A DNA stretch of 64,000 nucleotides from Cucumis sativus (taxonomy: Eukaryota; Streptophyta; Magnoliopsida; Cucurbitales; Cucurbitaceae): assembly GCF_000004075.3 (NCBI RefSeq), contig NC_026660.2:4092001-4156000 (forward strand). The letters run 5' to 3'. The notes under the pieces were generated by a model. The model searched no databases. It was given only the letters and a program-made list of their open reading frames with translations, and was not told where the DNA came from. The translations under genes were made by a program, and so were the position numbers. This document shows positions 12,505 to 25,523 of the stretch, one piece after another (position 1 is the stretch's first letter; the number at the start of each line of letters is the position of its first letter).

Positions 12505-14416
12505 TTGTCTAGTGCTTCATCAACTTTTGTTCCTTCAAAAAAGAAAAGAAAAAAAGTCAATCCTCCAATAGAAAGTGGAAATTGATTCTAGGTTCTCAAT
12601 TTCGAACTTCCAAAAATAGGAGACAGAATACTGTACCGTATTGCTAGCAAAAGCGAACCATTCTCGGTCCATCGGTACCATAAATTCCCCATCTTAATTT
12701 GTTCTCCGATATGTGTAGATAAGCAGCCTCTGTTTGCTGGACTGAAATTTGTTTGAGTTTGAGCCATAGTTTTAACTTTTTAGGTTGGGTGAAAGCTTTC
12801 ATCACTTTGAGTTGCATTCTTCGGATTTGCTCACGAAGTAAATTTAGATTCTGTTTTATGTTTGGTTTATAAATTCACTACTGTGTTGTATTAATTTGAT
12901 CAAAACCCTATCAACATTATGCTCTTGTTTAGATTCTGTTTAAAAAGGCTGCTTAATATTTAATTGTAAATTAAGTGTGAGTTAAGTTTATAATGCCTTT
13001 GGTAATTTGACAGTGTGTGTTTGGTAAAGTTTAGAAGATACCTTATTTAAAATAAACTTAAATATAAAGTGAAGATTAAAAAAAATTTAAGTAATTACAA
13101 AAGATCATGATTTTAAAATTACACAAATGATATAATTTTTAATAAAATTTGTGAACAAGGTTTTTGAATACCATATGAGATGAAAGCTAAAATACATGGA
13201 ACTTGAGAAAATGTTATTGGTATGTTAATATATGTAAAATAAAATAAATATTTGAAACATTTTTAATCACGATCTTGTCAATATTATTGAAAGCTATATG
13301 TTAACAGATCCATATCATTAAAAAAAACCATCAAAACAATTTGCTAAGAATCTAATCCAAATCTCCATTTTATTATTTTTTAAAGAAAAATAACTAAAAT
13401 TTCAACTACTCACGAGGTTTCGAAATTATCTTTGTAAATTGACTGACATAGTAGATACAATCTCTAATATTTACTTCTTTGATATTACTCTCAAATACAA
13501 ATTAAGACTTAGAACTTTGTGATATTCGATATTCATAAAGTTGTAGTTACAAGCCTATTTGAGACTCAATTCTTTAATCTTTCAGAAGATATAATCTCAA
13601 GATTAATAAAAACTTACACGTCTGGAAAGTTTTCAGAAGTTTGAATATTCATTTATTTGGAGCTTCAATTATTTATTCAACAAAATATCTCCAAACCAAA
13701 TGTAAATAACAGAGAATTTCCATGAGCTTTAGGTGGACTTAAACCAATTTGCTTGATGGACTTAGGGTTAGGCTCGTTTGCTTGTTGGATTTGTTTGGGT
13801 TGATTATCTTTTTTGGCTCAATTTTTCATATACATAGTCTCACTTAGGTCGGGTATAATAGAACTTAATTATCCAAACTCAATTAATTTATAATTATCAC
13901 AATGTTTAGTATAAGTACGTGACAGAATTTAATTGGTCGAAATTGCTTGGTCAACATTAGTATTTGTTCTTATTTAGAAAGATGCAACCATGGTAAAAAG
14001 AAAAAAGACAAGTACATGAAGTTAGTTTTTAAAAACCAAAAACGAAAAGGGAAATTATTGTCCAAGAAGGTCTTAACGAGAAAAACGAGATGCAATGTAA
14101 ATTTAATATCACAACTCCAATAAAAATCAAATAACTTGATGAGATGTTAAATAACAGAGCAGCCAAATGCACATGCCCAAACCCAATATAGTTTTGTTTG
14201 TTTGTTTGTTTTTCCCATTAAGGTGCGTAAATCCAAAGAAACGAAAAGGAAAAGCGAGGAACAACCATACCAAGTGGGCATGTCCCTTCTTGTCCCTCCT
14301 CACTTCCATCGTCTTAAATAATCTGTGCTCTTTTTGTCCTTCTACAATTTCCACTCACCACTCACCACTCACCACTCACCACTCACCACTCACCACCCAC
14401 CACTCTCTCAGTATCA
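12505..14416. other. Intergenic AT-rich region and promoter of DUF1475-like copy 1
   Basis: No gene is visible. About 12505-14100 is AT-rich noncoding sequence. From about 14221 onward the sequence resembles the stretch upstream of the second DUF1475-like gene (25353-25500), so the duplicated unit includes part of the promoter and leader. Confidence 0.5.
14351..14405 (+). repeat. 7-nt minisatellite in the leader of DUF1475-like copy 1
   Basis: About seven head-to-tail copies of CCACTCA, ending roughly 12 nt before the ATG at 14417. The matching position in the second gene copy has only one partial unit (fttccactctct-like context near 25493), so the expansion belongs to copy 1. Confidence 0.85.
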
Positions 14417-17400
14417 ATGGCGAGCTCAGCGGTAATTGGATGGAGGATTCTCTTCCTTCTATTGGGCTGCACATTGGTTACAGCTCTAGTTTACACAGTC
14501 GCCACTGATGGCTCTCCTTTCCGCCAACAAATTCTCTCACCGTACTCTGTCTTCTTCACTTTATTTCTTATCATTTCCACCAATAAGATTTTTAGGACTT
14601 ACATGTTTAAACAAATTTGTAGGTTAAGTTTGTGTTAATAGTTAAATAATTTTTTTGGTTGTGACTATTTATTGTTTTGATATGTTTTAAGGAGATATTT
14701 TGATTTAAAAACTTTGTAAGAATTTTTAATTCAGAATCTATTTTTGGTATTTTTAAAATTTTGGGAAGTTTGAGATATTTTTGACACAAAAGACAAGTGT
14801 AGGGGTATTCTATATATAATTTAACATATATACACACATTAATAATAAGTTTGGGTTGGGTTCATCTTTTTTTCGAATCATCGGGTTCTTTGAATGCCAC
14901 TAGATTGGAGTAATATAGTGGTAAAATGTTCAAATTTAGCCTCTCAAAATGGGTAGATTTTATCTAGCACTTTCAATATTTTTTGAACCTATTCTCTTGG
15001 TAAACTTTTGAAAAAACAAGTTCATGTGTATTAGTCTTTCATCTAGAAATTTAAAAATGTGGAAAATGTATTCACATTGTATCTTTTCTTGAATGAAAAT
15101 TATTGTTATTATTGTTTTAGTAGTTTTTATGAAAATTAACTTCATGCTAACTGTCAACAGAAATTATGATTTATGATTTATTCTTCTTTTTTTTTTGTGA
15201 TTTTGCTATCAAAAAATAAAAAATATGTTCTATTCAAATTATGGATATTCTATATTTTCTTAATTAGTATTTCCTTTCCAGTCTCTTTCATTTGTTTGTT
15301 CTGTTGGTGTTTGTTCAATCTGTCATTAAGTTAATTATTCAATATATTCTGATTAATTATTCAACACTAACAATGAGTCAGTTAATATTTTTAGATAGCA
15401 GAAAGCCTGAGAGTACATGGACTAAAATGTCACGATCTTAAAATATAGCAACAGCAATATTTTTAACTTTTTTATCTAAAAAAATCCAATATGTTTTGTG
15501 TTTGGTCATTGAATTTGTGAACAACACAAATTGGGTTTTCATCATGGTACCAACTCGCTCCATCTGACCCTACAACATTTGGGTGTCAAGAAAACATGTA
15601 GAAAATTAATTTCTAGGTATCTCTTAGTTAGTTATTGAGACCATGTCTCCCTTTTTACCACTAGGTCAACCCATGATGGTTGTCGATATGAAATAGTTAA
15701 GTGGTATACATATGTATATACATACACGTTTTTTGACCTGAGATTCAAATTGTCACTTGATCTCTGTTGAGGTTAAGAAAAAGACCAACTTAAAATATTC
15801 AGAAAGTATAAAACTAAAACTGAATAAGTATGTACTAAAGTGAAGATTCTAAGGAGGATCTGATTTACATTGAAACTTAATTTTATTTTTCTTAATAAAT
15901 CTTGCAATAGTAATATGACAAAAGGAAGATCTGATTCATGTAGTTCTCAATTTTCATAAAGAAGATGGAAAATAATTGATTGTTTGTTATGTAATTATTC
16001 TACTTTGCTTTTAGCCTTGTATTACTCAGGATGTTTCTTTGTTTGTTGAAATGTTAAGTTGCGTCCTGGTTGTCTTATTATAATCTGGATAGGATGAAGG
16101 TGTTGAGGGATCATGAACTTAGTTGAGAGGTTCAAGTGCACTTCCTGATCTCTAGGTTTAAGCTATCGTTATTTTACAATAGTAAACCTTGAGCATTAGT
16201 TTCATTTCATTATATTAGTAAAGAGACTCGTTTTCTTTTTGAGAAAAAAATTTATTACTATAAAATTCTTGTGTTCAAATTGTGGAGGACCCGTGTGAGT
16301 AATTATTCACTGGGGAAATTTGTGTTATTTGGTGTACTTTCCTTTAATGTCATTACAATTGTGGTGTGTTGTTGGACTTATTATCCTTATTCTTATTTTT
16401 TTCTTCTTTTATGACTTGTTCATTTAGGTTTGTAATTATATGTTTCAGGTTAATGGTGGTAACCGTAATCGACCTCTATATCAGCATCGTAGCTCTTGCA
16501 GTATGTAAAAGTTTCATTTTCTTATAATAATTTCCATTTAATGAAATTTTGACTTTGCATACATTTAGTTGTATCTCTAGCTTAACCTCTTTATGCTGTG
16601 AATGGAGGCTGTATATTGCTAGACCATTTGGGTACACTTGATTTTATGTGAAGTTTACTGTTAGGAATGCCAACAAAATTCCACCTAGGTTATGGAAAGA
16701 AGTGATATCATGGATATATGAGTGATAAGAATTATTTCCATTGGTACGAGACGTTTTGGATAGTATCAAAAGCAAAGTCATGAGGGTTAGTTCAAAGTGG
16801 ACAATATCATACCATTGTAAAAATTTGTAGAAGTCCATTGTCCTTATCATTTACAAGTTCACGCGCTACATATTGACGATCACTGCTATTTTCATACATT
16901 TATCTTTCATCCTTCCCACAACAATTATGAATCAAAGCTACCCCAACTCCACCATGTTCTTCCATCTCACTTATTGCTTCTCTTTCCACATTTCAGTATG
17001 GAATTGTAATTTGATCGGCCAATTAGATGGGAAACCGATCATACAAGTCTTAATTTGATTTAATCCGAAATATAAATGATTTATGCTTTACAAAGTTTTT
17101 CACTCTGATTTAAGAACATATGCATATTCTAGGCTTTTGCTTATTGTTTAAGATCTTGATGTAAATTTTATAGAAAACTCACGAAGATTGATGCATCTTA
17201 TTGTTGCATGCTAGAAGGATAAGCATCTAGCTATCTACTATAGAATCATCTACATAATAGATGATTTCTTTTATAATTTCTCAGACATGGATTTCCTACA
17301 AGGAAGCAAACTGGATTACTTCAACAATTTGGATTGTTTTTCTTGTGTGTTTCAGCGGGTAATTACTTCTCATCCTTGTCTAGCTCGCCTTCCATTTTAA

Positions 17401-20400
17401 TGTGAATAATTCTAGTGAACTCCTCTGAATTGAATATGATATTTCTTGTTGGGGTTTGGTTGATATATCTCACACTTCCTATTTCGCATATTTATATTTA
17501 ATTTATTGAAATATGTTTACTTATTTGATGTTCATGTTTTGACGATCCCATGTTGAACAGTGAACAGTGGAGAGACCTCACAATTGTTGTAAGATATATA
17601 GAGTACTCATTTCATTGTCAATTGACTTTGAGATGGAACTTTATGTTTGTCAAACATGTTATCATAGTTTATGAACAGTGAATCCAAAGAGACACTATCT
17701 TGAGGGGATTCCATATTGAAAAAGTAGAAAAACTTCACAATATTTATAAGATAAATGAGTTACTCAATTCATTGTCAATTAATTTTAGGATAAAATCTGA
17801 TGTTTATCTATTCCCAGAAATCTATTCCTGCTATAATTTATTTCTTCGTTCATATGCGTGTATCTGTTTTGTTGTGAAAATTGGAAAAATAATACTAAAT
17901 ATATTGGCGATGAATAACTTTGATGAATCTTCAAAGTTTTTGGAGGAATTTTGATTTCCAAACTCCAAGACGAATAAGTAGCGATGTTGCAGGGGTCAAG
18001 TTCCTATGGTTGTTTGTCAAGTTCAGTTTTTGGGTTGTATTTTCCTTTTTCCTTGTTTGTTTTTTTTCTACTGTGACCGTTTACTCATTTCATTAATTCA
18101 ATGAGATATTGAGCATTAGACTTATTTCGTTAATGCAATGAGTAGTCTTGTTTCCGTTTTTTAAAAAATAAGTAGCGATGATTTTTTGACTGGTAGTGAT
18201 TATGGGTTGAATCCTTTGATTTTTACTACTCTTGTTGTTAGATCTAATCAACTTTTCTTCCGGACAGCATTACTACAAGTGCCTACATTCTTTGGCAGTT
18301 GTGGCAACTATCATCTCAGGAATCCTTTGACGATATCATGTACCATGTTCTGATCAGGAATCCAAACAAGTATGTATGCTGTAAAACTAATAAAGTCTGT
18401 ATTGTAAGTCTTAGGTCTCTTAGATAGTTAGTTCCATGAGAAAGTGTAAGAACTTTGTCTTACTGCTGACAACAATTTCACAAGATGACAAACACAAACC
18501 AACCAATGATTTTGAGAGTGCTAGGAACCTTCTCCCCTAAGAACCACCCTTGAATACCAAATACAATGCATGAAAATAAACATATCATACAGCCTACTAA
18601 CATAGTCCCAATTAAGGCACAAGGAATTTGTTATCTAACACTGTATAGACTCTCTAACCATAGTGGCGTCGTTTTGTATTTAAAAAATATTCTCTCTAAT
18701 AAAATTGTTCTCTCTACTCGGTAGCTAACATCCTGTTAGTGACCACATATATGTGTGTCGATTTTCTCTATTCTTTTACGTTTTTGTATTCGTTACTTGA
18801 TTGATTTCGTAACGCGTAAAACAAACTAACCACGACTTAACTCTGGCAGTGCACTGATTACCACTAACGTATTAAAGGAAAACATGATTGAGAATTCAGT
18901 AGAAGGATCGATGTAATTATATTATTTGTCCAATGACTTGTAGTTTTGTGAAACTTCGTTACTCCTTATCACATTCTTAAAAATAATTTGGTTTTTGGCG
19001 TACAGGGTTGGCATGGAGCAGCACAGGAAGCAGTCCAATGTTATGATTGCAAAAATAGTTTTCATTGTTTTGAGTTGTTTGATGGCGGTAAATTTGGTCT
19101 ATTTTTTTAGTGCCGCACCTTTCCGCATCGAGTTTTTTACACCGTAATTTTTCCTTTCTATTCTTTCTTGATTTTATTTCAGTTGTGTGTTGATATCTTC
19201 TCAGAATTCCTTGAGTGAAATGTGAAATACATGTGCCACAAATATTATTAAGCTAACGTAGAACTCACCATGAATATTATTAAGATACTAAGGGCATAAA
19301 TAGAGGAAGTGAAGTGTGAAAGGAGATGAAGGGAAATATATATTTCTCTGATTTCTATCACTATCTTAAAAAATTTCTAGCCTGAACTGTATGGTTAGTT
19401 TTTGGAGTGTTTTCAATTTTCCTTCAGAGTTTTAGTCTTTAATGATAGAATTTTGGTTCTGACCTTGTTTCCTCTTATGTACTTTTGAGCATTAGTTTGT
19501 GCCCTTCTTTTGTACAGGCCTTGTATATCTCGGGGTACTAAGGTACTATAGGTGAAAAACAAATTAAACATTTGAGAATAACTCTTATTCTGTAGTGGCT
19601 TAATCTTAGGTACGATCCAAGGTGATTTTAAATTTTAAATTTTTTTTTATTGTTGTCAAAATCACTCGAAAAAAAGTTTGAGTAATTTTAAATCACTTTT
19701 AACTGTATAGAGTTGGCCTAGTGGTGAAAACAAGTCACACTTTCACTAAATGGCTAAAAAGAGGTCAACCGTACAATCCAAGGTAGCCACCTATCTAGAA
19801 GTTAATTTTTTTGCGTTTTTTTGACACCCAATTGTTTTAGGTTCATACGGGTTTTTGAAATTAAACATTGACTTGATTTAGAGTGATTAAAGGTGCGTTA
19901 GACTCGATGGAGTTGATTTGATAATTGTTGAATAGTTTGTCCTAGCATGAATACCACCACTTCTATAATTGAAAACTAGATTCTTATGGTACAATAACAG
20001 TAATATTTTTTTGCCATGCAATCCCTGCTGATGTTAATTTGGCTTTGCATGAACTATTTACATTTTTTTCTTGTTGATGACAGAATATCATCATTGGCTA
20101 ATATTATGCTTTATTAGAGATTAACGAGTTTAATTATAATCCATTTGCAGTAGTTGGATGGTGACAACACTGATTGATTTCTATATAGATGCCACAGTTT
20201 TGTCAGTAAGTTTTATATTCCTCATCATTTACACTTATAGCTTTTAGATGGTTTATGGTTAAACTGAAATGCCATCTTCTTGTTAGAAGGCACAGACTCA
20301 ATAATGCCTCATTTTGGGACTTCTGAAATTAGGCTTAACCTTCAAAAGACAATTTTACATCTTTACTAAATATTGTCTAATAATATATAATTAAATTTAA

Positions 20401-23390
20401 ATATTTTCTAATAATATATAATTAAATTTACTTTTACTATGTTGTTTTCTATTAAATGAATCTCTATTACATTGATAATTTATTAGAGTACAAATTTATA
20501 TATAACCAAAGAAAAATACAGGTAAGGAAATAATATCATAATAATATCACCTAAAAATAATCTAATTATGTTAATATACTTACTAGCTTAAGTTTTTGGG
20601 TCACCTAGTGATTTAAGATGGTATTGCAACCGGGTGATTCGAGATGTCCTGTGAGTTGTGTTTAAGCCCTTGCCATATTATTTACTCCCTAATTAATATT
20701 CATTTTCCACTTGTTAAATCTTCTTCCTATTTCCATCCAGGAAAGTTTTGAATAATATATAGTTAAATTTACATTTGCCCACTAACTTAAACTTTTGAGT
20801 AAGTGATTTAGGATATAGTTGTTTTGTTTTATGAGTTCATTAGTCATCTGAAAGCTGAACATCTTTATTTGTCTTTTCATATAAAACCAGACCTGGATGT
20901 TCTATAAAGAAGAGTCATGGCTTTCTGCTTTCTTTTGGATAGTTCTATTGCTGAGTTTTGGGAGGTAATCTGTCATTTTTGTTGAAAAAGTCGCATACCT
21001 TTCTTTTGTTTAGAGCTTTTCATTTGCAAGGAAACAATGATGTACTTTTTTTTACTTACTGATTATCAGTTTTTAAGTTCGTTTTCCAGCCTAAGCTTCT
21101 CATAAAGTAAGTTCAAACCAAAAATCTCTTATGTTAGCATATATATATACTTACATTTTCACATAATGAATAGTATAAAATTTTATTGAATCCAATCAAC
21201 TGCTTTATTGAGAAAAGAAATGAAAGAATACAAGGGTGAACATGTAAAAGAAAATCCAAGCCCACAAAACACCCTAGATAAAGGGATTCTAACAAAGTAA
21301 AATATTGTCTAGGGAATATATTTACAAAAAGTCTTCGAAACGGAAGCCTAGAGAAACGTGAAACCTCACGGTGATCAAACCTCACTAGGGTCTCTCTCCA
21401 CTCCACAAAACAAAGATTCCACAATACCGTGCACACCCTCCAAGCCAAAGAAAACAACCTTTCTCTTTGAAAGAGGTGGATGGAGAACAGAGGAGGAACT
21501 CTCCAATCATCAAACGAACATCCCTCTAACGAGCAAACGCAAAATTGAACTTCTAAAAGAAGTCATTCCACAGAAAAATTTAACTGCAAAAGAATTATTT
21601 CTTGTGACTATAACACCACCATAGAAGCTGTAAACTATACACATACCTCCAAAAGAACTCAAAGGGAGAGCTTATCATCCAAGGTTTTCTGATTCCTTTC
21701 CAACTTAGTTCATATGTTTTTCATAGACTGAATTTTGATTTTTTTGGATAAAGATGGCTAGCCAATTATTTCCCTGTTCATATAGACTTTGGAGAAGGTG
21801 TGGTCTTTCATGGAAAAATGAAAAAAGAACAAAAGTGACCCACAGCAAAGAAATGTTTAATCACTCTTAATTTAAAAGATGAATTTTTTTTTGTTGAATT
21901 AGTACTTTAATGTTTAATCACTCTTAATTTTTACCTGCTCTTCTTTTTCTTTTAAATATCATGTAACAGCAAAGAAATGTGATTTTATTGCAGTAATTTA
22001 TGAATTTCTAGCTAGGTCATTTGGTTTCTTGTTTTTGGTTTTTAAAAATTATGTTTCTTTCTTGCAATGATTTTCATCTTTCTAAAAAAAAAAAAGTTGA
22101 AGTCTTAACCAAAATTTTAAAACTAAACAAGGTTTTAAAAACTTAGATTGATGGTTAAAAACATTGATAGAAAATAGATAACAAACAAGAAATTTAGAGG
22201 TGAAAGAGATGTTTGTAGGTTTGATTTTAAAAAACTAAAGCCAATTGGTTACCAAACATGGTCAAAATATAAGATTCTGTTAACTTAAAAGGTGAATATA
22301 TGGGATTTTTATTTGGCAAATTGTAAAAACAACCCATGAAGTACAATGGTTGGTAATGATTGCACCTTTAAGATGTTCGGAGAGTTGATCAGAATTACTA
22401 GAACAGTAGAAAAATAGTTGGATGAAAACTGTCGAAACAGAATGAGAATTATATTACAAACCGCAGCCAAAACACTCGATCCAAACACGAATTTAAATTA
22501 ATTACATGCCACCAAACACCAAATTGTAAAACATTAAGCTCAAACTTTTCAAAGGGTAAATTTTAAACCCTTAAACATTAAAATTAAATCAGTTTAACTC
22601 AATTTCTCCCAGTTCCTCATACGTTGTGAAGTGATTTTTGTAACTGTCCTGCTTTGGAAATATTTGCCTTCCTGCTCGTGGAGTATAACTCTACAAATAT
22701 ATATCTAATACTGCATCATCCTCTCTGATCTATATATGTCAGTATATCTACATGTCCCTTCATTGTTAAGGAACTATTCAAGCTCAAATCCGGAGATCCT
22801 CCACGCCTTATTTTATTGAAACCATCCCACAGGCAAGTCTCTTCTCTTCTTGTTATATGGCATGGCATGAAAAAAATAGATTATAAAAGCTTTTTTATTT
22901 GTAAATTTTGAACCAAATGATAATCTAGCAAAGCTGAGATAACTCTGAGATCACCATCCATCACAAATTGACATCTTGTGTTAAATTCATCACTTTTGGT
23001 GGTGATATAGCTGATACATGTGAGACATATAGCTGATACATGCCTCTTTGATTATAGTAAGTATATTTTGAATATACTTAATTATAGTTAGTATTTTTAA
23101 AAGTATAATTACTATAATTAAAACATTGCTGTGGAAATAAGTGGAAGGTATTATTTTCTTGAAAGCTGCTCTATTCTTTGTTCAAGTTTTAGCTTCTTTT
23201 TTTTTTTAATTATTATTATTACTTATAGCTCTTTCTATTTAATATTATGTCCATGCCTCTTTGCTTGCATTTCAAAGATAGTTAATTAGTTGAATGTACG
23301 TGGTTAGTTCTCTAATTACCCTGCAAGACAGTTTTACATATTGTAATTTATGGCAGGTCAAAAGAAGGCTATGAACAAATTATTCAATGA
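14417..23390 (+). CDS. DUF1475-like six-helix plant membrane protein, tandem copy 1
   Basis: Nine exons: 14417-14541, 16449-16500, 17285-17358, 18268-18369, 19006-19143, 20154-20205, 20891-20964, 22743-22832, 23357-23390, giving 246 residues. Each half of the protein has three hydrophobic helices: a helix before a (D)GSPF-type motif, then a VIDLY/LIDFY helix, then a W-I-S-x-KE-x-NW segment with a third helix. Exons 1-4 and 5-8 repeat this plan with the same intron phases (2,0,2,2). Membrane location is inferred from the helices; function is unknown, and the family name is from memory. The second-half motif reads SAAPF where copy 2 has SDGSPF, one codon shorter. The last intron needs a GC donor (CAG|GCAAGT). 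A GT donor three bases further on gives a shorter alternative tail. Introns contain a LINE tail, a TRIM fossil and SINE-like copies. Confidence 0.8.
15530..15675 (-). repeat. SINE-like repeat, copy B
   Basis: Read on the minus strand from 15675, it begins GGGTTGACCTAGTGGT and continues into a CTAGAAATTAATTTTC stretch and TTGACACCCAAATGTTG, shared with copy C. The box-B-like segment is missing or eroded. It lies in intron 1 of DUF1475-like copy 1, antisense to the gene. Confidence 0.5.
16191..16250 (+). repeat. Dispersed A-tailed repeat end, copy 1
   Basis: GAGCATTAG, then a T-rich stretch, GAGACTCG and a T/A-rich run. The same arrangement recurs at 18111-18170 and 32263-32326, each ending in A-runs, as expected for 5'-truncated non-LTR retroposon tails. 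Confidence 0.35.
18111..18172 (+). repeat. Dispersed A-tailed repeat end, copy 2
   Basis: Same layout as 16191-16250: GAGCATTAG, then AGTAGTCTTGTTTCC and an A-run. It lies between exons 3 and 4 of DUF1475-like copy 1. Confidence 0.35.
19705..19865 (+). repeat. SINE-like repeat, copy C
   Basis: Carries the best box A of the three copies (TTGGCCTAGTGG) and a box-B-like ACCGTACAATCC about 60 nt downstream, followed by the shared GCCACCTA and TTGACACCCAATTGTT segments. It sits in intron 5 of DUF1475-like copy 1. Confidence 0.5.
20368..20430 (+). repeat. Tandem 31-32-nt duplication
   Basis: Two adjacent copies of an AT-rich unit containing TCTAATAATATATAATTAAA. The unit resembles the head of the nearby TRIM-type terminal repeat and may be a duplicated piece of it. 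Confidence 0.6.
20555..20830 (+). mobile_element. TRIM-type LTR fossil 1 (miniature, non-coding)
   Basis: Short terminal-repeat-like ends flank a small non-coding interior with a primer-binding-site-like stretch of initiator-Met tRNA type near 20619 and a purine run before the right repeat. It resembles the copy at 29570-29845. The element is old and eroded, especially at its left end, and encodes nothing. It lies in intron 6 of DUF1475-like copy 1. Confidence 0.5.
21180..21620 (-). mobile_element. 3' end of a LINE (5'-truncated)
   Basis: On the minus strand, scraps resemble the C-terminal tail that plant LINEs carry after the zf-RVT domain (VCTVLWNL, then a VERDPSEV-like stretch in another frame). 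A CCTTGTATTC/TTTCTCAATAAA trailer follows near 21190-21235. The reading frame is shifted in several places. It is inserted antisense in intron 7 of DUF1475-like copy 1. Confidence 0.5.
22010..22262 (+). repeat. Foldback repeat, MITE-like, copy 1
   Basis: The ends are roughly inverted: a TTTGGTTTCTTG start and a GGTTACCAAACATGG end, with A/T-rich arms between. A related copy lies at 33666-33908, within the other DUF1475-like gene but in a different intron. Confidence 0.35.
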
Positions 23391-25523
23391 GGTCACTACA
23401 ATTTGATGGTTTCCTAAAAATCGTCGAAGTGTATATCTAATAATTTGATTGTTTATGAGTACCATATTCTCAAATAATGTCTTCGTCCATATGGGAAGGG
23501 ACAAAGAAGTTTGAGTGTTTTAGTTCGTTTTGGTTCATGTCGTTTTTATCATAAAGAAAACTTTAGCATATATTATGTAATTTTAATGTCTAAAAGAAAC
23601 GTAATATTATTCCGTACATAAAATATGTTAAATTTGGTTTATTTAATTTGTTTACTAATTTGATTAACGATGTGTTTGGATTACATTTTCAAGTGTTAAT
23701 TTATAAAATAAGTTATTTTAAATAAAATTAAAGTGTTTAGAAGTCACTCAAATTAAATTTTTAAGTGTATTTTTAACCATTCGTAGAAAAAATAGTTTAA
23801 ACAAAAATAAGTTTCTTGAAAAATGATCTAAACGGACTCTAAATTTGCTTTTGTTTTAAAATTTCGTATACTTTATCCTCTCGAATCTCATTTCATCTCT
23901 ATCGTTACGTTTTGATACTTCTTTATATATATATATATATTTTGCCTCACTGATATTAAAATGACAATTTTGAAATATACTTATGGTAGTCTATATAAAT
24001 TATTTACTATACTATGCTACTATATTCTTTTTTTGATTTCAACTTCATCGTATTATACAATTAAATTGTTACATTATCAATTCTTCCTACCAATTTCTTA
24101 ATAATAATTAGAGAAAATTTCTCATTTATATATCCTTGACGTCTTAAAATTTTAATAAAAGAAATGTTTTAGTTCAAAAACGTTAAAATACAAATTTAAA
24201 GAAAATTACATAAGATGACAAAAAAAATTAAAAAAACATTTCATAACACTTTTTTGTTGCATATTGCAAATTTGACAAATATAACGGTAATCAGGTAGTA
24301 ATCAGACAGTAATTTTTAAATTTGCTATTTTTATAATTTTAAAAATATAAGTGACATAGACTCTATTATCATATCTTTCTTTTGCTATTTTTGTAAACTC
24401 TCCTAAATTTAATTTGTAATCATTTGATTATAACTAAAATAGTGGCTAAATAAAAAATATATCACATAATAATATTATTAATAATAAAGCAACTTATTCT
24501 ATTTAATTAGTATAACAGTAGTAAATGATTAATTTTACATTCAACTAAATCGATTATTTAGTTTTGTTTGATAACGTGTCACTAATTTTTATTACATCTA
24601 GATGTTTACATTACAAAGTAAAGTGATTAGTTTTATTTGATATTTATAATTAACGTACATAAATGTTGATGGCATCTATGTAATCCAAAAATGTTTTTAA
24701 AGTATTATGACATTTTAATGAATCATATATATATATATAAATGGAATCATGTAAGAGAACTTTTGTCTCGTATCTTTTATATATATACCTTTCCATTTTA
24801 TTCTTCGTAGATAGGTCACAACTCTTAAAAGAGAGGTGTTTGTTGAGTTTAACATGTACAAGATGTGACTTTTCGAAATAGAAATGATTTATAAATGTGT
24901 GTAATGATTACTTATTAAATTATTATATTATTTTACTCGTGACAATACGGTTACGAACTAAATTGATGCATGATTGAAAAATAAAAATATATGAAAGAAA
25001 AAGTAAGATTAAAGGAAATAACAAAATATTAAAACTATTTATAAAATATTACAAACTTTTTTATCTCATTTAATTATTTTTTACTCTATTTTATAAGTTT
25101 TTTTTTATCCATAAAATTGTTACATGGGAGTATTTATTTTTTTATTATGAAACTATTTATAAAATATAATAAAATATTCAAATCATTTTATAAATAATTT
25201 TAATATTATGCTATTTTCGTCGAGTAGTTGAATTATAATTTAAGATAAGAAATAACTTGGCACATTCATTATCTATTTTAATTTGAGTTCATTTAGGCAT
25301 TATTTAAAAGTTCCAATTAAAATAACCCACGTGTTGCTTACGAGTTTTGTTAAAGGTGCATTTATATCCAAAGAAATGAAGAGGAAAAAGAAGGAACAAC
25401 CGAACAAAGACCACGTGGACACGTATCTTCTTCTCGTTTTCACCAACTTCCATCCTCTTCGTCTTCAACCTGCGTTTCTTCTCCTTCTACAATTTCCACT
25501 CTCTCCCTATCACTGCCTTTCCA
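23391..25523. other. Intergenic spacer between the tandem DUF1475-like genes
   Basis: About 2.1 kb of very AT-rich sequence with TA-rich microsatellites near 23925-23940 and 24725-24740. No coding signal was seen. The last 170 nt are homologous to the region upstream of copy 1. Confidence 0.5.
25328..25417 (+). promoter_or_regulatory. Two G-boxes upstream of DUF1475-like copy 2
   Basis: CACGTG occurs at 25328-25333 and again at 25412-25417, about 195 and 110 nt before the ATG. At the matching place copy 1 reads CAAGTG, so the second box is specific to copy 2. G-boxes are bound by plant bZIP and bHLH factors; actual use is inferred. Confidence 0.45.

Noticed and set aside
14167-14508. 113-residue plus-strand open frame across the CCACTCA array
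   Set aside because: Its composition comes from the minisatellite, and it overlaps the true DUF1475-like start exon in another frame.
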